A stretch of DNA of 36,837 nt from DAOVGZ01 sp964477815 (GTDB taxonomy: Bacteria; Babelota; Babeliae; Babelales; Vermiphilaceae): the NCBI GenBank assembly GCA_964477815.1, contig CAYZEO010000007.1:1-36837 (forward strand). The letters are read 5' to 3'. The notes under the pieces were generated by a model that did no database searches, had not been told where the DNA came from, and saw only the letters and a list, made by a program, of their open reading frames with translations. The position numbers were made by a program, and so were the translations under genes. This document shows positions 16,434-24,766 of this stretch, one piece after another (positions within the stretch are counted from its first letter, which is position 1; each line of letters starts with the position of its first letter).

Positions 16434-19400
16434 CGGCTTTCTCCTTGCCACTCTTGAACAAATCTACCTGTAACCCCAAACTCTGAAGCTCTTTAACCAA
16501 AACATTAAATGATTCTGGAAGCCCCGGCTCGGGAACCTCTTCACCTCGAACCATTGCTTCATACACCTTGTGTCGTCCTGTAACATCGTCAGACTTGTAT
16601 GTTAACATCTCCTGTAATGTATACGCTGCGCCATAAGCCTCAAGCGCCCACACTTCCATTTCTCCAAGTCTTTGCCCACCCATCTGAGCTTTACCACCCA
16701 GCGGCTGCTGTGTAACAAGCGAGTAAGGACCAACCGAACGAGCATGCAATTTGTCATCAACCATATGGTTCAATTTCATGACATACATGATGCCAACAGT
16801 CACTTTCTGATCAAAATATTCGCCGGTACGACCATCTCGAAGATTAAATGAACCAGCTTCTGGAAGGCCAAGATCGTTCAGCAGAGGAACAATGTCCCCA
16901 TCATAACTTGCCCCGTCAAATACTGGAGTCCTGAAGCGAACTCCATATTTTGCGGTCTCTCGCCCAAGCTCCATAATTCCGGTTTTTCCATACTCTTTTT
17001 CGTATGAGTCAATCATCTGCTTACCAAAACATTTGACCAAGTGAGCTCTCACTTCCTTATGTCCTTCAGTTTCAATCATATCCTCCAGTCTATTGCCCAA
17101 CTCTCGACCCGCAAGACCAAGAGTTGTCTCAAGAATCTGACCAACGTTCATACGAGAAGGAACACCCAAAGGATTAAGAACAATATCAACCGGCGTACCA
17201 TCTTCCATGTATGGCATATCTTCACGATACACAATATTAGAGACAACACCTTTGTTACCGTGACGTCCTGCAACCTTATCTCCGACAGATACATGTCGCT
17301 TGGTCGCAACATATACTCGTATCATCTTAATAACACCAGACGCGAGTGGATCACCTTTTTTCAACTTAGACAATCGCTCAGCTTTTAGCCCGGAAAGAAT
17401 TCTAAGTTTATTTTCGAAAGCATTCTGCAGATCCGCAACTCTTTGAGTCACTTCCTTATCTTTTACTTGAAGTTCAAAAAGTTCCGATAGAGCATATTCT
17501 ACTAGCTTTTTCTTATCGTATGCTCTACCCATCAGAATTTTTTTAAGCCCCTTTTTGAGCGGCTCCTGCCCATGAAGCTCTTTAATTACTTGTGCACGAA
17601 CCATGTTTTGTAAAAACACAACATGATGCTCAAAATCTCTTTCAACCTTGCGACTTTGCTTTTCAACTTCTTGTTTATAGCGCTTATCTTTTCTGATTCC
17701 ACTACGTGAAAAAATCTTAACATCAACAACTGTGCCTTCTAGCCCAGGCGGAACACGCAATGATGTATCGCGAACCTCGCGAGACTTTTCACCAAAAATA
17801 GCTCGAAGCAACTTTTCTTCTGGAGAATATTGAACATCGCCCTTCAATGTTACCTTACCGACAAGAATATCTCCTGGTGCAACCCGAGTCCCGACACGGA
17901 CAATACCATCATCATCAAGTCCCGCAAGTGCGGCCTCACTCACATTAGGAATATCTCTAGTGATCTCCTCAGGCCCAAGCTTTGTATCCCGTGCTTCAAC
18001 ATCAAATTCTTCAAGATAAACTGATGTCAAAACATCTTGTGCAACGAGACGCTGACTTAAAACAATAGCATCCTCGAAGTTGTACCCGTGCCATGGCATA
18101 AATGCAACAACAAGGTTCGAACCGAGAGCAAGCTCACCATTATCAATAGATGGTCCATTAGTTAACATATCTCCGGCAGAAACCTTTTCGCCTTTTTTGA
18201 CAATCGGAACGTGATGGACCCAAGTGTTATGGCTCGAACGTTCGAATTTTTTCAATTCATAGGTGTCAACACCATCATTGATCCAATCCTCAGTTGACCG
18301 AAAACCTTTTTTATCGCAGCGAATAACTATTCTTTCTGAAGAAACATATTCAACAACCCCAGAACGTTTAGCCATTAAAACTGCACAAGAGGCGCGGGCA
18401 ACATCTTTTTCCATACCTGTACCCACAATCGGAGCTTGCGCTTTGATTAAAGGAACAGCTTGACGCTGCATATTAGAACCCATAAGCGCACGAGTCGCGT
18501 CGTCATGCTCTAGAAATGGAATCAATGCTGATGAAACAGAAACCAATTGCTTTGGAGAAAGATCAATGTAGTCTACCTTATTAGCATCAACATACATGTA
18601 GTTTCCATCTTTACGGGCAAAAACCTCACCCTTTGTAAGAACTTTGCCATCCTGAGTAGCACTCGCCTGTGCAATATAACTGTCAGACTCTGCGAAAGCA
18701 TCAAGAAACACAACTTCATCTTTTATTTTGCCATTAACGACAGGGCGATACGCTGTTTCAATAAAACCAAGATCGTTAACCAGGGCATATGTCGCCATCG
18801 ACGAAATCAAACCAACTGTCTGACCTTCAGGTGTTTCAATTGGACAAATACGACCATAGTGAGAAGCGTGCACATCACGAATTTCGTATGTTGCACGATC
18901 TTTCATGACACCACCAGGCCCGAGAGCTGAAAGTCGTCTTTTGTGAGCAATTTCAGCCAACGGATTCGTTTGATCCATAAACTGCGAAAGCTGTCCCAGT
19001 CCAAAAAATTCTCTGATAACAGCGCTCAGCGGCTTTACGTTCAAAAGATCTTGAGGCATCAAAGCACCGTGAACATCTTGAATTCTGAATCGCTCTCGCA
19101 CAATACGTTCTATGCGCAAAAAACCAAGATAAACTTGATTTCTCAACAATTCTCCGACAAGTCGAACCCTCCTGTTTCCCAAGTGATCAATATCATCCAA
19201 CTCACCTTCTCCTCGCTCACGTAAGCTCACGAGATAGCGAATAGTGGCAACGATATCCTCTCTTGTCAATGCAACAACATCTTCTGGTGTAGAAAGACCA
19301 AGTTTCCTGTTGATGCGAATACGACCAACTTTTGTCAGGTCATACATGCGAGGATTAAAAAATATATTCTCTAATCGCTCTTTGATCTCTTTTACTGTAG

Positions 19401-20748
19401 CGTTATCGCCAGGCCAAACTTTAGAATGAAGTTCAATTAACGCTTCATCTTCCGAATGACAACTGTCATTTGCGAGAGTTAAGCCAATTGTGGGCTGAAA
19501 AACATAGCCTGATGTGGCAATTAATCTAAATTCAATTTTCTTTATTTTAGCAAACAGATCGTAATGCTCTTCTGAAAAAATTTGCCCTTGCTCAACCAAC
19601 AATTCTCCCGTTTCCGGGTCAATTAAATCCTGAGCGAAAAAGCGATTAAGCAATCCTGCTTTTCTTTGCGCAAGCTTTTTAACACCATCTTTTTTGAGCT
19701 GCTCAATAATAACTTTATCAAAACGCTTGCCAAGCAAACTTTTTTCGTATTTTTCAGGAAGCATTCCCTTTTCAACACGCTGACCGACAAGGTTGTCATC
19801 AAGCTTTCTGAAAAATTCTCCCTTTTGAGCGTAGATGGTATCGAAATTGTAAAATTCGCTAATAATTTCACTACGAGGAATACCCAGCGCCTGCAAAAAC
19901 ACAGTAACTGGAAGTTTCTTCTTTTTGTCGATACGAACATACAAGTTATCACTGCTATCAAACTCAAAATCAAGCCAAGATCCACGCATTGGAATAATGC
20001 GAGCAAGATAATATGGACGACCTCTAAAATCTTTTGTTCTTTTGCTTTGAGAAAATATCGCACCTGGAGATCTATGAAGCTGAGAAACAACAACACGGTC
20101 AACACCATTAATCAAGAATGTGCCGAGACTACCGAGCTTGTAAACACCATCCTCTTCGTACAAATCCGCCATAACAGGCAGGTCTGCAAAAAAAATGTCC
20201 TGTTCTTTTACATCGCGAATAACGCGATCCCCCGACTCTTCAACATCCCAATTAACCAACTGAATTTTTACCCTCAGAGGCATCAAAAAGGTTTGTCCGC
20301 TTACCCTGCATTCTTCTAGAGACATGTCAAGCTTTACACTAACACGCGACATACAATTCGAGCACGTTTTGTAACGTGCCGTTTTTTTCTTGCAAAATGT
20401 ACAGGTTAAATCTTTATCAAGACGAGAACAATTGGACTTCTTACATGAGCTACAGGACCACTGATAGCGCTCCTCAATGCCGGCTAGTTTCCCGCATGCA
20501 CAGGCCCAATTTCCCAATTCATAACTAACGTATTCTAACGATATCTTATCATTGTAAACAATGGGAAAAATATCTCGTAAGACCTTTTCAAGGCCAATGA
20601 TCTTACGCTCTGACGGCAAACAGTCAAGCTGCGCAAAATCATTAAAGGATGCGGATTGGATCTCGATCAAGTTAGGAACTGCAACTATATCCTTGATCCC
20701 CCCGAATGACTTGCGGATGTTTCCCTTGCCTATATGCAAGTTAGACAT
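16426..20748 (-). CDS. rpoB: DNA-directed RNA polymerase beta subunit with Cys-rich N-terminal insertion
   Basis: Second largest RNA polymerase subunit, 1440 aa, slightly longer than E. coli RpoB. The rifampicin region reads FMDQTNPLAEIAHKRR then LSALGPGG, without the common resistance substitutions. The C-terminal GGKAQMGGQRLGEMEVWALE and YTLQEMLTYKSDD, which pair with RpoC, are intact. The unusual part is at residues about 81-140, between EYVSYELGN and EECRVSGQTFLMPLRV, which are nearly adjacent in E. coli. An insertion there carries C83, C85, C99, C102, C107, C116, C119, C129 and C132 as one CxC and three CxxC pairs, which suggests two zinc ribbons. The gene follows rplL after a 115-base gap containing a hairpin with a U-tract. 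The upstream AGGAG lies about 10 bases before the ATG. Confidence 0.97.
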   Translation of the reverse strand: MSNLHIGKGNIRKSFGGIKDIVAVPNLIEIQSASFNDFAQLDCLPSERKIIGLEKVLRDIFPIVYNDKISLEYVSYELGNWACACGKLAGIEERYQWSCSSCKKSNCSRLDKDLTCTFCKKKTARYKTCSNCMSRVSVKLDMSLEECRVSGQTFLMPLRVKIQLVNWDVEESGDRVIRDVKEQDIFFADLPVMADLYEEDGVYKLGSLGTFLINGVDRVVVSQLHRSPGAIFSQSKRTKDFRGRPYYLARIIPMRGSWLDFEFDSSDNLYVRIDKKKKLPVTVFLQALGIPRSEIISEFYNFDTIYAQKGEFFRKLDDNLVGQRVEKGMLPEKYEKSLLGKRFDKVIIEQLKKDGVKKLAQRKAGLLNRFFAQDLIDPETGELLVEQGQIFSEEHYDLFAKIKKIEFRLIATSGYVFQPTIGLTLANDSCHSEDEALIELHSKVWPGDNATVKEIKERLENIFFNPRMYDLTKVGRIRINRKLGLSTPEDVVALTREDIVATIRYLVSLRERGEGELDDIDHLGNRRVRLVGELLRNQVYLGFLRIERIVRERFRIQDVHGALMPQDLLNVKPLSAVIREFFGLGQLSQFMDQTNPLAEIAHKRRLSALGPGGVMKDRATYEIRDVHASHYGRICPIETPEGQTVGLISSMATYALVNDLGFIETAYRPVVNGKIKDEVVFLDAFAESDSYIAQASATQDGKVLTKGEVFARKDGNYMYVDANKVDYIDLSPKQLVSVSSALIPFLEHDDATRALMGSNMQRQAVPLIKAQAPIVGTGMEKDVARASCAVLMAKRSGVVEYVSSERIVIRCDKKGFRSTEDWINDGVDTYELKKFERSSHNTWVHHVPIVKKGEKVSAGDMLTNGPSIDNGELALGSNLVVAFMPWHGYNFEDAIVLSQRLVAQDVLTSVYLEEFDVEARDTKLGPEEITRDIPNVSEAALAGLDDDGIVRVGTRVAPGDILVGKVTLKGDVQYSPEEKLLRAIFGEKSREVRDTSLRVPPGLEGTVVDVKIFSRSGIRKDKRYKQEVEKQSRKVERDFEHHVVFLQNMVRAQVIKELHGQEPLKKGLKKILMGRAYDKKKLVEYALSELFELQVKDKEVTQRVADLQNAFENKLRILSGLKAERLSKLKKGDPLASGVIKMIRVYVATKRHVSVGDKVAGRHGNKGVVSNIVYREDMPYMEDGTPVDIVLNPLGVPSRMNVGQILETTLGLAGRELGNRLEDMIETEGHKEVRAHLVKCFGKQMIDSYEKEYGKTGIMELGRETAKYGVRFRTPVFDGASYDGDIVPLLNDLGLPEAGSFNLRDGRTGEYFDQKVTVGIMYVMKLNHMVDDKLHARSVGPYSLVTQQPLGGKAQMGGQRLGEMEVWALEAYGAAYTLQEMLTYKSDDVTGRHKVYEAMVRGEEVPEPGLPESFNVLVKELQSLGLQVDLFKSGKEKAGE

Positions 20749-20806
20749 TAAGCGGCTCCTCGTTATCTACAAAAACTTCATGATCCCGTGGATCTTCTCT
20801 TAAAAC

Positions 20807-20845
20807 AAAAAAAAAGTTTGGCGCATACAACAAAATGCATGCACC
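20807..20845 (-). terminator. Attenuator-like hairpin and U-tract between rplL and rpoB
   Basis: On the minus strand GGTGCATGC (20837-20845) pairs with GTATGCGCC (20820-20828) over 9 bp with two G-T wobbles and an 8-base loop. After AAAC comes a run of nine T (20807-20815). It lies 20-60 bases after the rplL stop and about 60 bases before the rpoB ATG. In E. coli a partial terminator in the same gap lowers rpoBC relative to ribosomal protein expression; the same role is inferred here. Confidence 0.65.
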
Positions 20846-20863
20846 ATTCTCAAAAATATCGAA

Positions 20864-21250
20864 CTAAGAAAGTTCAACTTCCGCGCCGACCGCTTCTAGC
20901 TCTTTCTTCATGTTCATAGCTTCTTCTTTTGGAACATTTTCGCCAATCACTGTCGGAGCTTCAACCACAGCTGTCTTGGCTTCCCCAAGTCCCAAAGAGG
21001 TAACTTTACGCAATGCTTTAATATTTTTTATCTTTTCCGGGCCACCTTTTTTAAGTGTAACCTTGTACTCAGATTTTTCTTCAGCTTTTTCTGCCTCGGC
21101 TCCCCCACCCGCAGCTGGTGCTGCAGCGGCTACAGGCATAGCGGCTGAAACGTCAAACTTATCTTCCAATGCCTTAACAAAATCGGACAACTCTAAAACG
21201 GACATGTTGCCGATCTCTTCGAGCAATTTATCGAATGACTTTGATGCCAT
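20864..21250 (-). CDS. rplL: 50S ribosomal protein L7/L12
   Basis: Stalk protein that binds translation GTPases; 128 aa from the chosen start. The N-terminal dimerisation domain (LLEEIGNMSVLELSDFVKALEDKFDV) is followed by an Ala/Gly-rich hinge (AAAAPAAGGG) and the globular domain (EYKVTLKKGGPEKIKNIKALRKVTSLGLGEAKTAVVEAP in pattern). The frame is open to 21271, but the ATG at 21250 has GGAG 8 bases upstream and gives the normal N terminus, so it is preferred. It follows rplJ by about 70 bases in the classic rplKAJL-rpoBC order. Confidence 0.96.
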   Translation of the reverse strand: MASKSFDKLLEEIGNMSVLELSDFVKALEDKFDVSAAMPVAAAAPAAGGGAEAEKAEEKSEYKVTLKKGGPEKIKNIKALRKVTSLGLGEAKTAVVEAPTVIGENVPKEEAMNMKKELEAVGAEVELS

Positions 21251-21322
21251 AGTCTTTTCTCCGTAAACCATTAAACGCGTTACATTCTATTATTTCGACT
21301 TCCAGTGAAGATACTCAAAAGA

Positions 21323-21841
21323 TTAACCTTGTTTTTCTGCAACCTTTTTGAGCACCCACAACAATCTCAACACAAGCGCATTAAGAACATTCGCAAGTCC
21401 AGAAAGAGGAGCCTGCAAAGTTCCACACACCTGCGCAAGAAGCACATCTTTCGATGGTAATGACGCCAAAATCGAAATCTTATCTTTATCAATTAACTCC
21501 GAATCTAAACAACCAGCAACCAGACTAAAAGCCGGATTCTTTTTTGAAAAATCAGCAAGGGCTTTAGCTACTTGAGTAAATTCTTGAGTAGCAAAAACAA
21601 CTCCAAGCTGATCTTTTAAATGATCGTGCAGATCGCAAGCCCCATCAACATCCTCTATGGCACGCTTAACAAGACGATTTTTCGCAATCTTTAACTTGCC
21701 TCCCTTGGAACGAACCTCTCTTCTCAGCTCTTGCATTTGAGCAACGGAGAGCCCTTTGTACCCAACCAGAAACGAAGCTTCGGACTGAGCGAAGTCATTC
21801 TTGAGCGTTTCAATAAGCGATGCTTTTTCCTGTCGATTCAT
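21323..21841 (-). CDS. rplJ: 50S ribosomal protein L10
   Basis: Binds 23S rRNA and carries L7/L12 dimers on its C-terminal helix; 172 aa, the usual length. Family features are ASFLVGYKGLSVAQMQELRREVRSKGG in pattern (the conserved YKGL...Q...LR...R) and KLKIAKNRLVKRAIE. The mid-region VFATQEFTQVAKALADFSKKN and the C-terminal helix SGLANVLNALVLRLLWVLKKVAE follow. AGGA lies 7-8 bases before the ATG. In many bacteria the L10-L12 complex represses its own mRNA leader; no leader structure was resolved here. Confidence 0.96.
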   Translation of the reverse strand: MNRQEKASLIETLKNDFAQSEASFLVGYKGLSVAQMQELRREVRSKGGKLKIAKNRLVKRAIEDVDGACDLHDHLKDQLGVVFATQEFTQVAKALADFSKKNPAFSLVAGCLDSELIDKDKISILASLPSKDVLLAQVCGTLQAPLSGLANVLNALVLRLLWVLKKVAEKQG

Positions 21842-21861
21842 TTAACATTCCTTGTAAAAAA

Positions 21862-22560
21862 TCAAGATCGCAAAAACTCATCCGGGTTAACCGAAACACC
21901 GACACCCATAGTAGAGGAAATGGTCACTTTCTTTAGGAACTTACCTTTTGACGCAGCAGGCTTTGATGCAATAAGCGCTTTAACAAACGCCACCAAATTT
22001 TGGTATAGCTTGTCAGCATCGAACGAAAGCTTACCAAATGAAAAATGGACAAGACCACTCTTGTCATTTTTAAAAAACACGCGACCTTGCTTCAATTCAG
22101 ACACAACCGAAGCAACATCAAATGTCACCGTGCCAATTTTTTTATTAGGCAACAAGCCCCGAGGCCCTAGCTGACGAGCAAGCTTTCCAACTTTTCCCAT
22201 CACATCAGGAGTAGCGACGGCAAAATCAAACTCCATCCAGCCGCCAGATATTTTTTCAATAAGATCCTCAAGACCGGCATGATCGGCACCAGCCTTCACA
22301 GCTTCGTCCACCTTGTCACCTTTAGCAAACACTAAAACTTTTACCTCCTTGCCTCTTCCATGCGGAAGAACAACAGAACCACGTACAACCTGGTCACCCT
22401 TAGAAGGATCAATCCCCAGATTTACGTGGGCATCAACAGTTTCATCGAACTTGGCATATGCAAGCTCTTTTACCTGCGATAAAGCATCTTTTGCCGACAC
22501 CTGCTGACTTGTGTCAACTTTACTCATCGCTTCGTTATATTTTTTACCATGCTTAGACAT
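21862..22560 (-). CDS. rplA: 50S ribosomal protein L1
   Basis: Forms the mobile L1 stalk of the E site; 232 aa from the chosen start. Family motifs are FDETVDAHVNLGIDPSKGDQ, VVRGSVVLPHGRGKEVKVLV in part, the LARQLGPRGLLPNKKIGTV signature, and the terminal ISSTMGVGVSVNPDEF. The frame is open upstream to TTG 22581 and ATG 22578, both inside or touching the rplK stop. The ATG at 22560 gives the family-like start MSKHGKKY and has a weak GGGA 8 bases upstream, so it is preferred. L1 commonly represses the rplKA mRNA. Confidence 0.96.
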   Translation of the reverse strand: MSKHGKKYNEAMSKVDTSQQVSAKDALSQVKELAYAKFDETVDAHVNLGIDPSKGDQVVRGSVVLPHGRGKEVKVLVFAKGDKVDEAVKAGADHAGLEDLIEKISGGWMEFDFAVATPDVMGKVGKLARQLGPRGLLPNKKIGTVTFDVASVVSELKQGRVFFKNDKSGLVHFSFGKLSFDADKLYQNLVAFVKALIASKPAASKGKFLKKVTISSTMGVGVSVNPDEFLRS

Positions 22561-22577
22561 AATGAAGTTCCCACACA

Positions 22578-23003
22578 TCAATCAACAACGTCAACGCCCA
22601 TGCTTCTCGCACTACCAGCAATAATCTTTTTAGCCTGTTCAATGTCATTGGCATTCAGATCTGGAAGCTTGATTTTTGCAATCTCTTCAACATCCTTCCA
22701 CGATATCCTGCCAACCTTATCAACGTTAGGCACAGATGAACCTTTCTTGACATTGATTTTTTTTAGAATAAGCTCCGACGCTGGCGCAGTCTTTGTAACA
22801 AAAGAAAAAGAACGATCCTTGTAAACAGTTATTTCTACAGGAACGGTCTCACCCCTTCTCGAAGCAGTCTGAGCATTAAATTGTTTGCAAAAATCCATGA
22901 TGTTAACACCCTGCTGACCGAGAGAAGAACCGACAGGAGGTGCCGGAGTAGCGCCACCTCCGGGAATCTGCAACTTTATCTTACCCTTGATTTCCTTAGC
23001 CAT
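22578..23003 (-). CDS. rplK: 50S ribosomal protein L11
   Basis: Binds the GTPase-associated region of 23S rRNA; 141 aa, the standard length. The N terminus IKLQIPGGGATPAPPVGSSLGQQGVNIMDFCKQFN (in pattern) contains the Pro-rich hinge to which thiostrepton-type drugs bind. The C-terminal domain has KKGSSVPNVDKVGRISWKDV and ends in IAGSARSMGVDVVD, the L11 signature. An AGGTGA ribosome site lies 9 bases before the ATG. Order nusG-rplK-rplA is conserved. Confidence 0.97.
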   Translation of the reverse strand: MAKEIKGKIKLQIPGGGATPAPPVGSSLGQQGVNIMDFCKQFNAQTASRRGETVPVEITVYKDRSFSFVTKTAPASELILKKINVKKGSSVPNVDKVGRISWKDVEEIAKIKLPDLNANDIEQAKKIIAGSARSMGVDVVD

Positions 23004-23022
23004 AGTAGCAACTCACCTCAAA

Positions 23023-23541
23023 CTATTGTTTCACTTGACTGAAAAGCAACTCAACTGGCGTCATTCTTCCGAAAATGCTCACCATGACCGTCAACTTTTC
23101 ATTTTCACTGTCAACTTTCTCGATAATCCCCACAAACCCTGCAAAAGGACCATCTTTAACCTCAACTTCACTGCCGACGACAAACTCCGCTCGCTCGGTG
23201 GCAACAACCACATCACCCCGAACTTGCGAAAGAACTCGCTCGATCTCCTTTTTACGAAGCGGCGTTGGCTCTTTGCCTCCCAAGAAACGCAAAACACGAG
23301 GATGCGAAGTAACCAACCTAAAAGATTGCGGAACTATCTCAGCCTCCACCAATATATATCCTGGAAATAGCTGCTGGTCCTCCGGCTCATCCCCACTCAA
23401 TTGAGACTTCATCTTTGCCGCCGGAACCAATACATCCCCAAAATATTGCTCAAGACCTTCATCGACGATCTGCTTTTCCAGATCGGCCTTGATCGCCTCT
23501 TCAAAACCAGCGTAAACTTGAACTACATACCAACGTTTCAT
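23023..23541 (-). CDS. nusG: Transcription termination/antitermination factor NusG
   Basis: Binds RNA polymerase beta' and couples it to Rho or to S10. The NGN domain starts KRWYVVQVYAGFE and runs to about residue 110, with LFPGYILVEAE and VTSHPRVLRFLGG. The C-terminal KOW domain has VGSEVEVKDGPFAGFVGIIE. It is 172 aa from the ATG at 23541, which has AGGTG close upstream. The open frame reaches a non-ATG codon at 23571, but those ten residues do not fit the family. It lies between secE and rplK, the conserved position. Confidence 0.96.
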   Translation of the reverse strand: MKRWYVVQVYAGFEEAIKADLEKQIVDEGLEQYFGDVLVPAAKMKSQLSGDEPEDQQLFPGYILVEAEIVPQSFRLVTSHPRVLRFLGGKEPTPLRKKEIERVLSQVRGDVVVATERAEFVVGSEVEVKDGPFAGFVGIIEKVDSENEKLTVMVSIFGRMTPVELLFSQVKQ

Positions 23542-23567
23542 GTCACCTGCCCCACAGCCAACCACTA

Positions 23568-23759
23568 TCAACTGTAAATTTTGAATATTTGCCTCATGAG
23601 CCTGTCAAGACCCACATCAATAAGGCCTAGGTAGATGGCGAATATACATACTAAAATCAGAACCACAACCGTCGAGCCTATCCATTCGTCCATCTTCGGC
23701 CAAATGACACGTGACAACTCGAGCTTAACCTCACTTAGGAACCTGACAACATTATTCAT
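23568..23759 (-). CDS. secE: Protein translocase subunit SecE
   Basis: Essential small subunit of the SecYEG translocon; 63 aa from the ATG at 23759, the common short single-helix form. Family features are VVRFLSEVKLELSRVIWPKMDEW (the amphipathic helix with the conserved E...V.WP), followed by one membrane helix STVVVLILVCIFAIYLGLID. The open frame continues upstream to 23867, but that stretch is the antisense of nothing coding: it reads through tRNA-Trp and gives non-family residues, so it is rejected. The ribosome site is weak. Confidence 0.95.
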   Translation of the reverse strand: MNNVVRFLSEVKLELSRVIWPKMDEWIGSTVVVLILVCIFAIYLGLIDVGLDRLMRQIFKIYS

Positions 23760-23806
23760 CGCTAGACCATCGACCTTTCTAAAAATAAAAACTTTCTCTC
23801 TCTGCG

Positions 23807-23883
23807 TGGCAGGCCAGGAGGGATTCGAACCCCCAACCCGCAGATTTGGAGTCTGCCGCTCTACCAATTCGAGCTACTGGCCT
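23807..23883 (-). tRNA. tRNA-Trp (CCA)
   Basis: Cloverleaf on the minus strand: acceptor AGGCCAG with CTGGCCT, D arm GCTCGAATTGGTAGAGC, anticodon stem GCAGA/TCTGC around CTCCAAA, and T arm GGGGG/CCTCC-type with TTCGAAT. The anticodon CCA reads UGG. The discriminator is G and CCA is encoded at 23807-23809. It lies between rpmG and secE as in many bacteria. Confidence 0.95.
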
Positions 23884-23889
23884 ATAAGC

Positions 23890-24048
23890 CTACTTGGTCT
23901 CTTTGTGCTCAACATGTTTACGGCAACGAGGGCAGAATTTTTTCAGCTTCAAAGAACCCGCTGTCCTTTTTTTCGTTACAACCTGCGTATAATTCCGTTC
24001 CTTGCACTCTGTGCAGGCTAGAAATGTGGTAACCCTATTCTTTGCCAT
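23890..24048 (-). CDS. rpmG: 50S ribosomal protein L33
   Basis: Small large-subunit protein near the E site; 52 aa, with start MAKNRVTTFLACTECKERN. It has the zinc-binding form: CxxC at residues 12-15 and CxxC at 39-42 (FCPRCRKH). Other family features are YTQVVTKKRTAGSLKLKKF in pattern and the terminal HVEHKETK. It lies between tRNA-Thr and tRNA-Trp, its conserved location. Retention of the C+ form implies zinc availability. Confidence 0.95.
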   Translation of the reverse strand: MAKNRVTTFLACTECKERNYTQVVTKKRTAGSLKLKKFCPRCRKHVEHKETK

Positions 24049-24098
24049 AATTTCCCGTACCTTATCTAAGGTCCCTACTAAACATGTTATTCACCTTC

Positions 24099-24174
24099 TG
24101 GAGCCCGCGACCGGGATTGAACCGGTGACCTCTCCCTTACCAAGGAAGTGCTCTACCAACTGAGCTACGTGGGC
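24099..24174 (-). tRNA. tRNA-Thr (GGT)
   Basis: Cloverleaf on the minus strand: D arm GCTCAGTTGGTAGAGC, anticodon loop TTGGTAA giving anticodon GGU (Thr ACC/ACU), T arm ACCGG/CCGGT with TTCAATC, discriminator T, and CCA encoded at 24099-24101. The acceptor GCCCACG with CGCGGGC has one A-C mismatch at the fifth pair. Confidence 0.93.
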
Positions 24175-24262
24175 ACTCAACCTTTCTTTATAATCATCAG
24201 AGTAATTAAAAAAAAAGAAATTGACAACTTAATTTTCTACAAGAACAGTTCAAAAAAAACTC

Positions 24263-24338
24263 TGGAGCTGGCGATCGGATTTGAACCGATGACCTGCTGA
24301 TTACAAATCAGCTGCTCTACCAACTGAGCTACGCCAGC
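24263..24338 (-). tRNA. tRNA-Thr (TGT)
   Basis: Cloverleaf on the minus strand: perfect acceptor GCTGGCG with CGCCAGC, anticodon stem GCTGA/TCAGC around TTTGTAA (anticodon UGU, Thr ACA/ACG), T arm ATCGG/CCGAT with TTCAAAT, discriminator T, and CCA encoded at 24263-24265. Confidence 0.95.
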
Positions 24339-24374
24339 CAATAATGTCTACACAACCACCCACTTACAACAAAA

Positions 24375-24450
24375 TGGAGCGGGAAACGGGGATCGAACCC
24401 GCAACCTACAGCTTGGAAGGCTGTCGCTCTGCCAATTGAGCTATTCCCGC
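24375..24450 (-). tRNA. tRNA-Gly (TCC)
   Basis: Cloverleaf on the minus strand: perfect acceptor GCGGGAA with TTCCCGC, anticodon stem ACAGC/GCTGT around CTTCCAA (anticodon UCC, Gly GGA/GGG), a T arm with TTCGATC, discriminator T, and CCA encoded at 24375-24377. Confidence 0.95.
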
Positions 24451-24646
24451 ACTCACAGCACATTTCAAAATAAATTTCATTTAGTTTATTAAAATTACTT
24501 CCCTTAAAAAAGAAGCTTTTAATTTTTAATTAAATTTATACCGTTAACCCGTCTTCGCCTAACAGCTACCCTTCTACTATGCTCAGGACAGGCGCCGGAA
24601 TTAAGAAAACTGGCCCCTCCAACCGTCTCTCCGTAGGAGCATAGGT
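24451..24646. other. 196-base spacer between tRNA-Gly and tRNA-Tyr, half AT-rich, half GC-rich
   Basis: 24451-24540 is very AT-rich and non-coding as far as I can see. 24541-24646 is GC-rich, unlike the neighbouring intergenic DNA. It contains CCTTCTACTATGCTCAGG (24570-24587), which resembles the CCTTCGACT-x-CGCTCAGGACAGG element I remember as common in intergenic DNA of many bacteria (from memory, unverified). TATGCTC (24578-24584) is the exact inverse of GAGCATA (24637-24643). No ORF fits. Confidence 0.5.

Positions 24647-24649
<3 letters not shown>
24619..24649 (-). repeat. Nested hairpin directly after tRNA-Tyr, sharing its CCA
   Basis: On the minus strand CCAACC (24644-24649) pairs with GGTTGG (24619-24624), and inside it CTCC (24636-24639) pairs with GGAG (24629-24632) around a 3-base loop. 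The first CCA of the hairpin is the tRNA-Tyr CCA end. It could guide 3'-end processing of the precursor, or be the end of a repeated element. Confidence 0.45.
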
Positions 24650-24731
<82 letters not shown>

Positions 24732-24766
24732 AAAAATTTCAAACTTTATTCTTTTTTAATGATTCA

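Noticed and set aside
19666..20319. 217-codon plus-strand ORF inside rpoB
   Set aside because: Shadow of the conserved rpoB coding strand; composition is not protein-like and there is no ribosome site.
23760..23867. N-terminal extension of SecE
   Set aside because: It reads through tRNA-Trp and gives residues unlike any SecE; ATG 23759 gives the family start.
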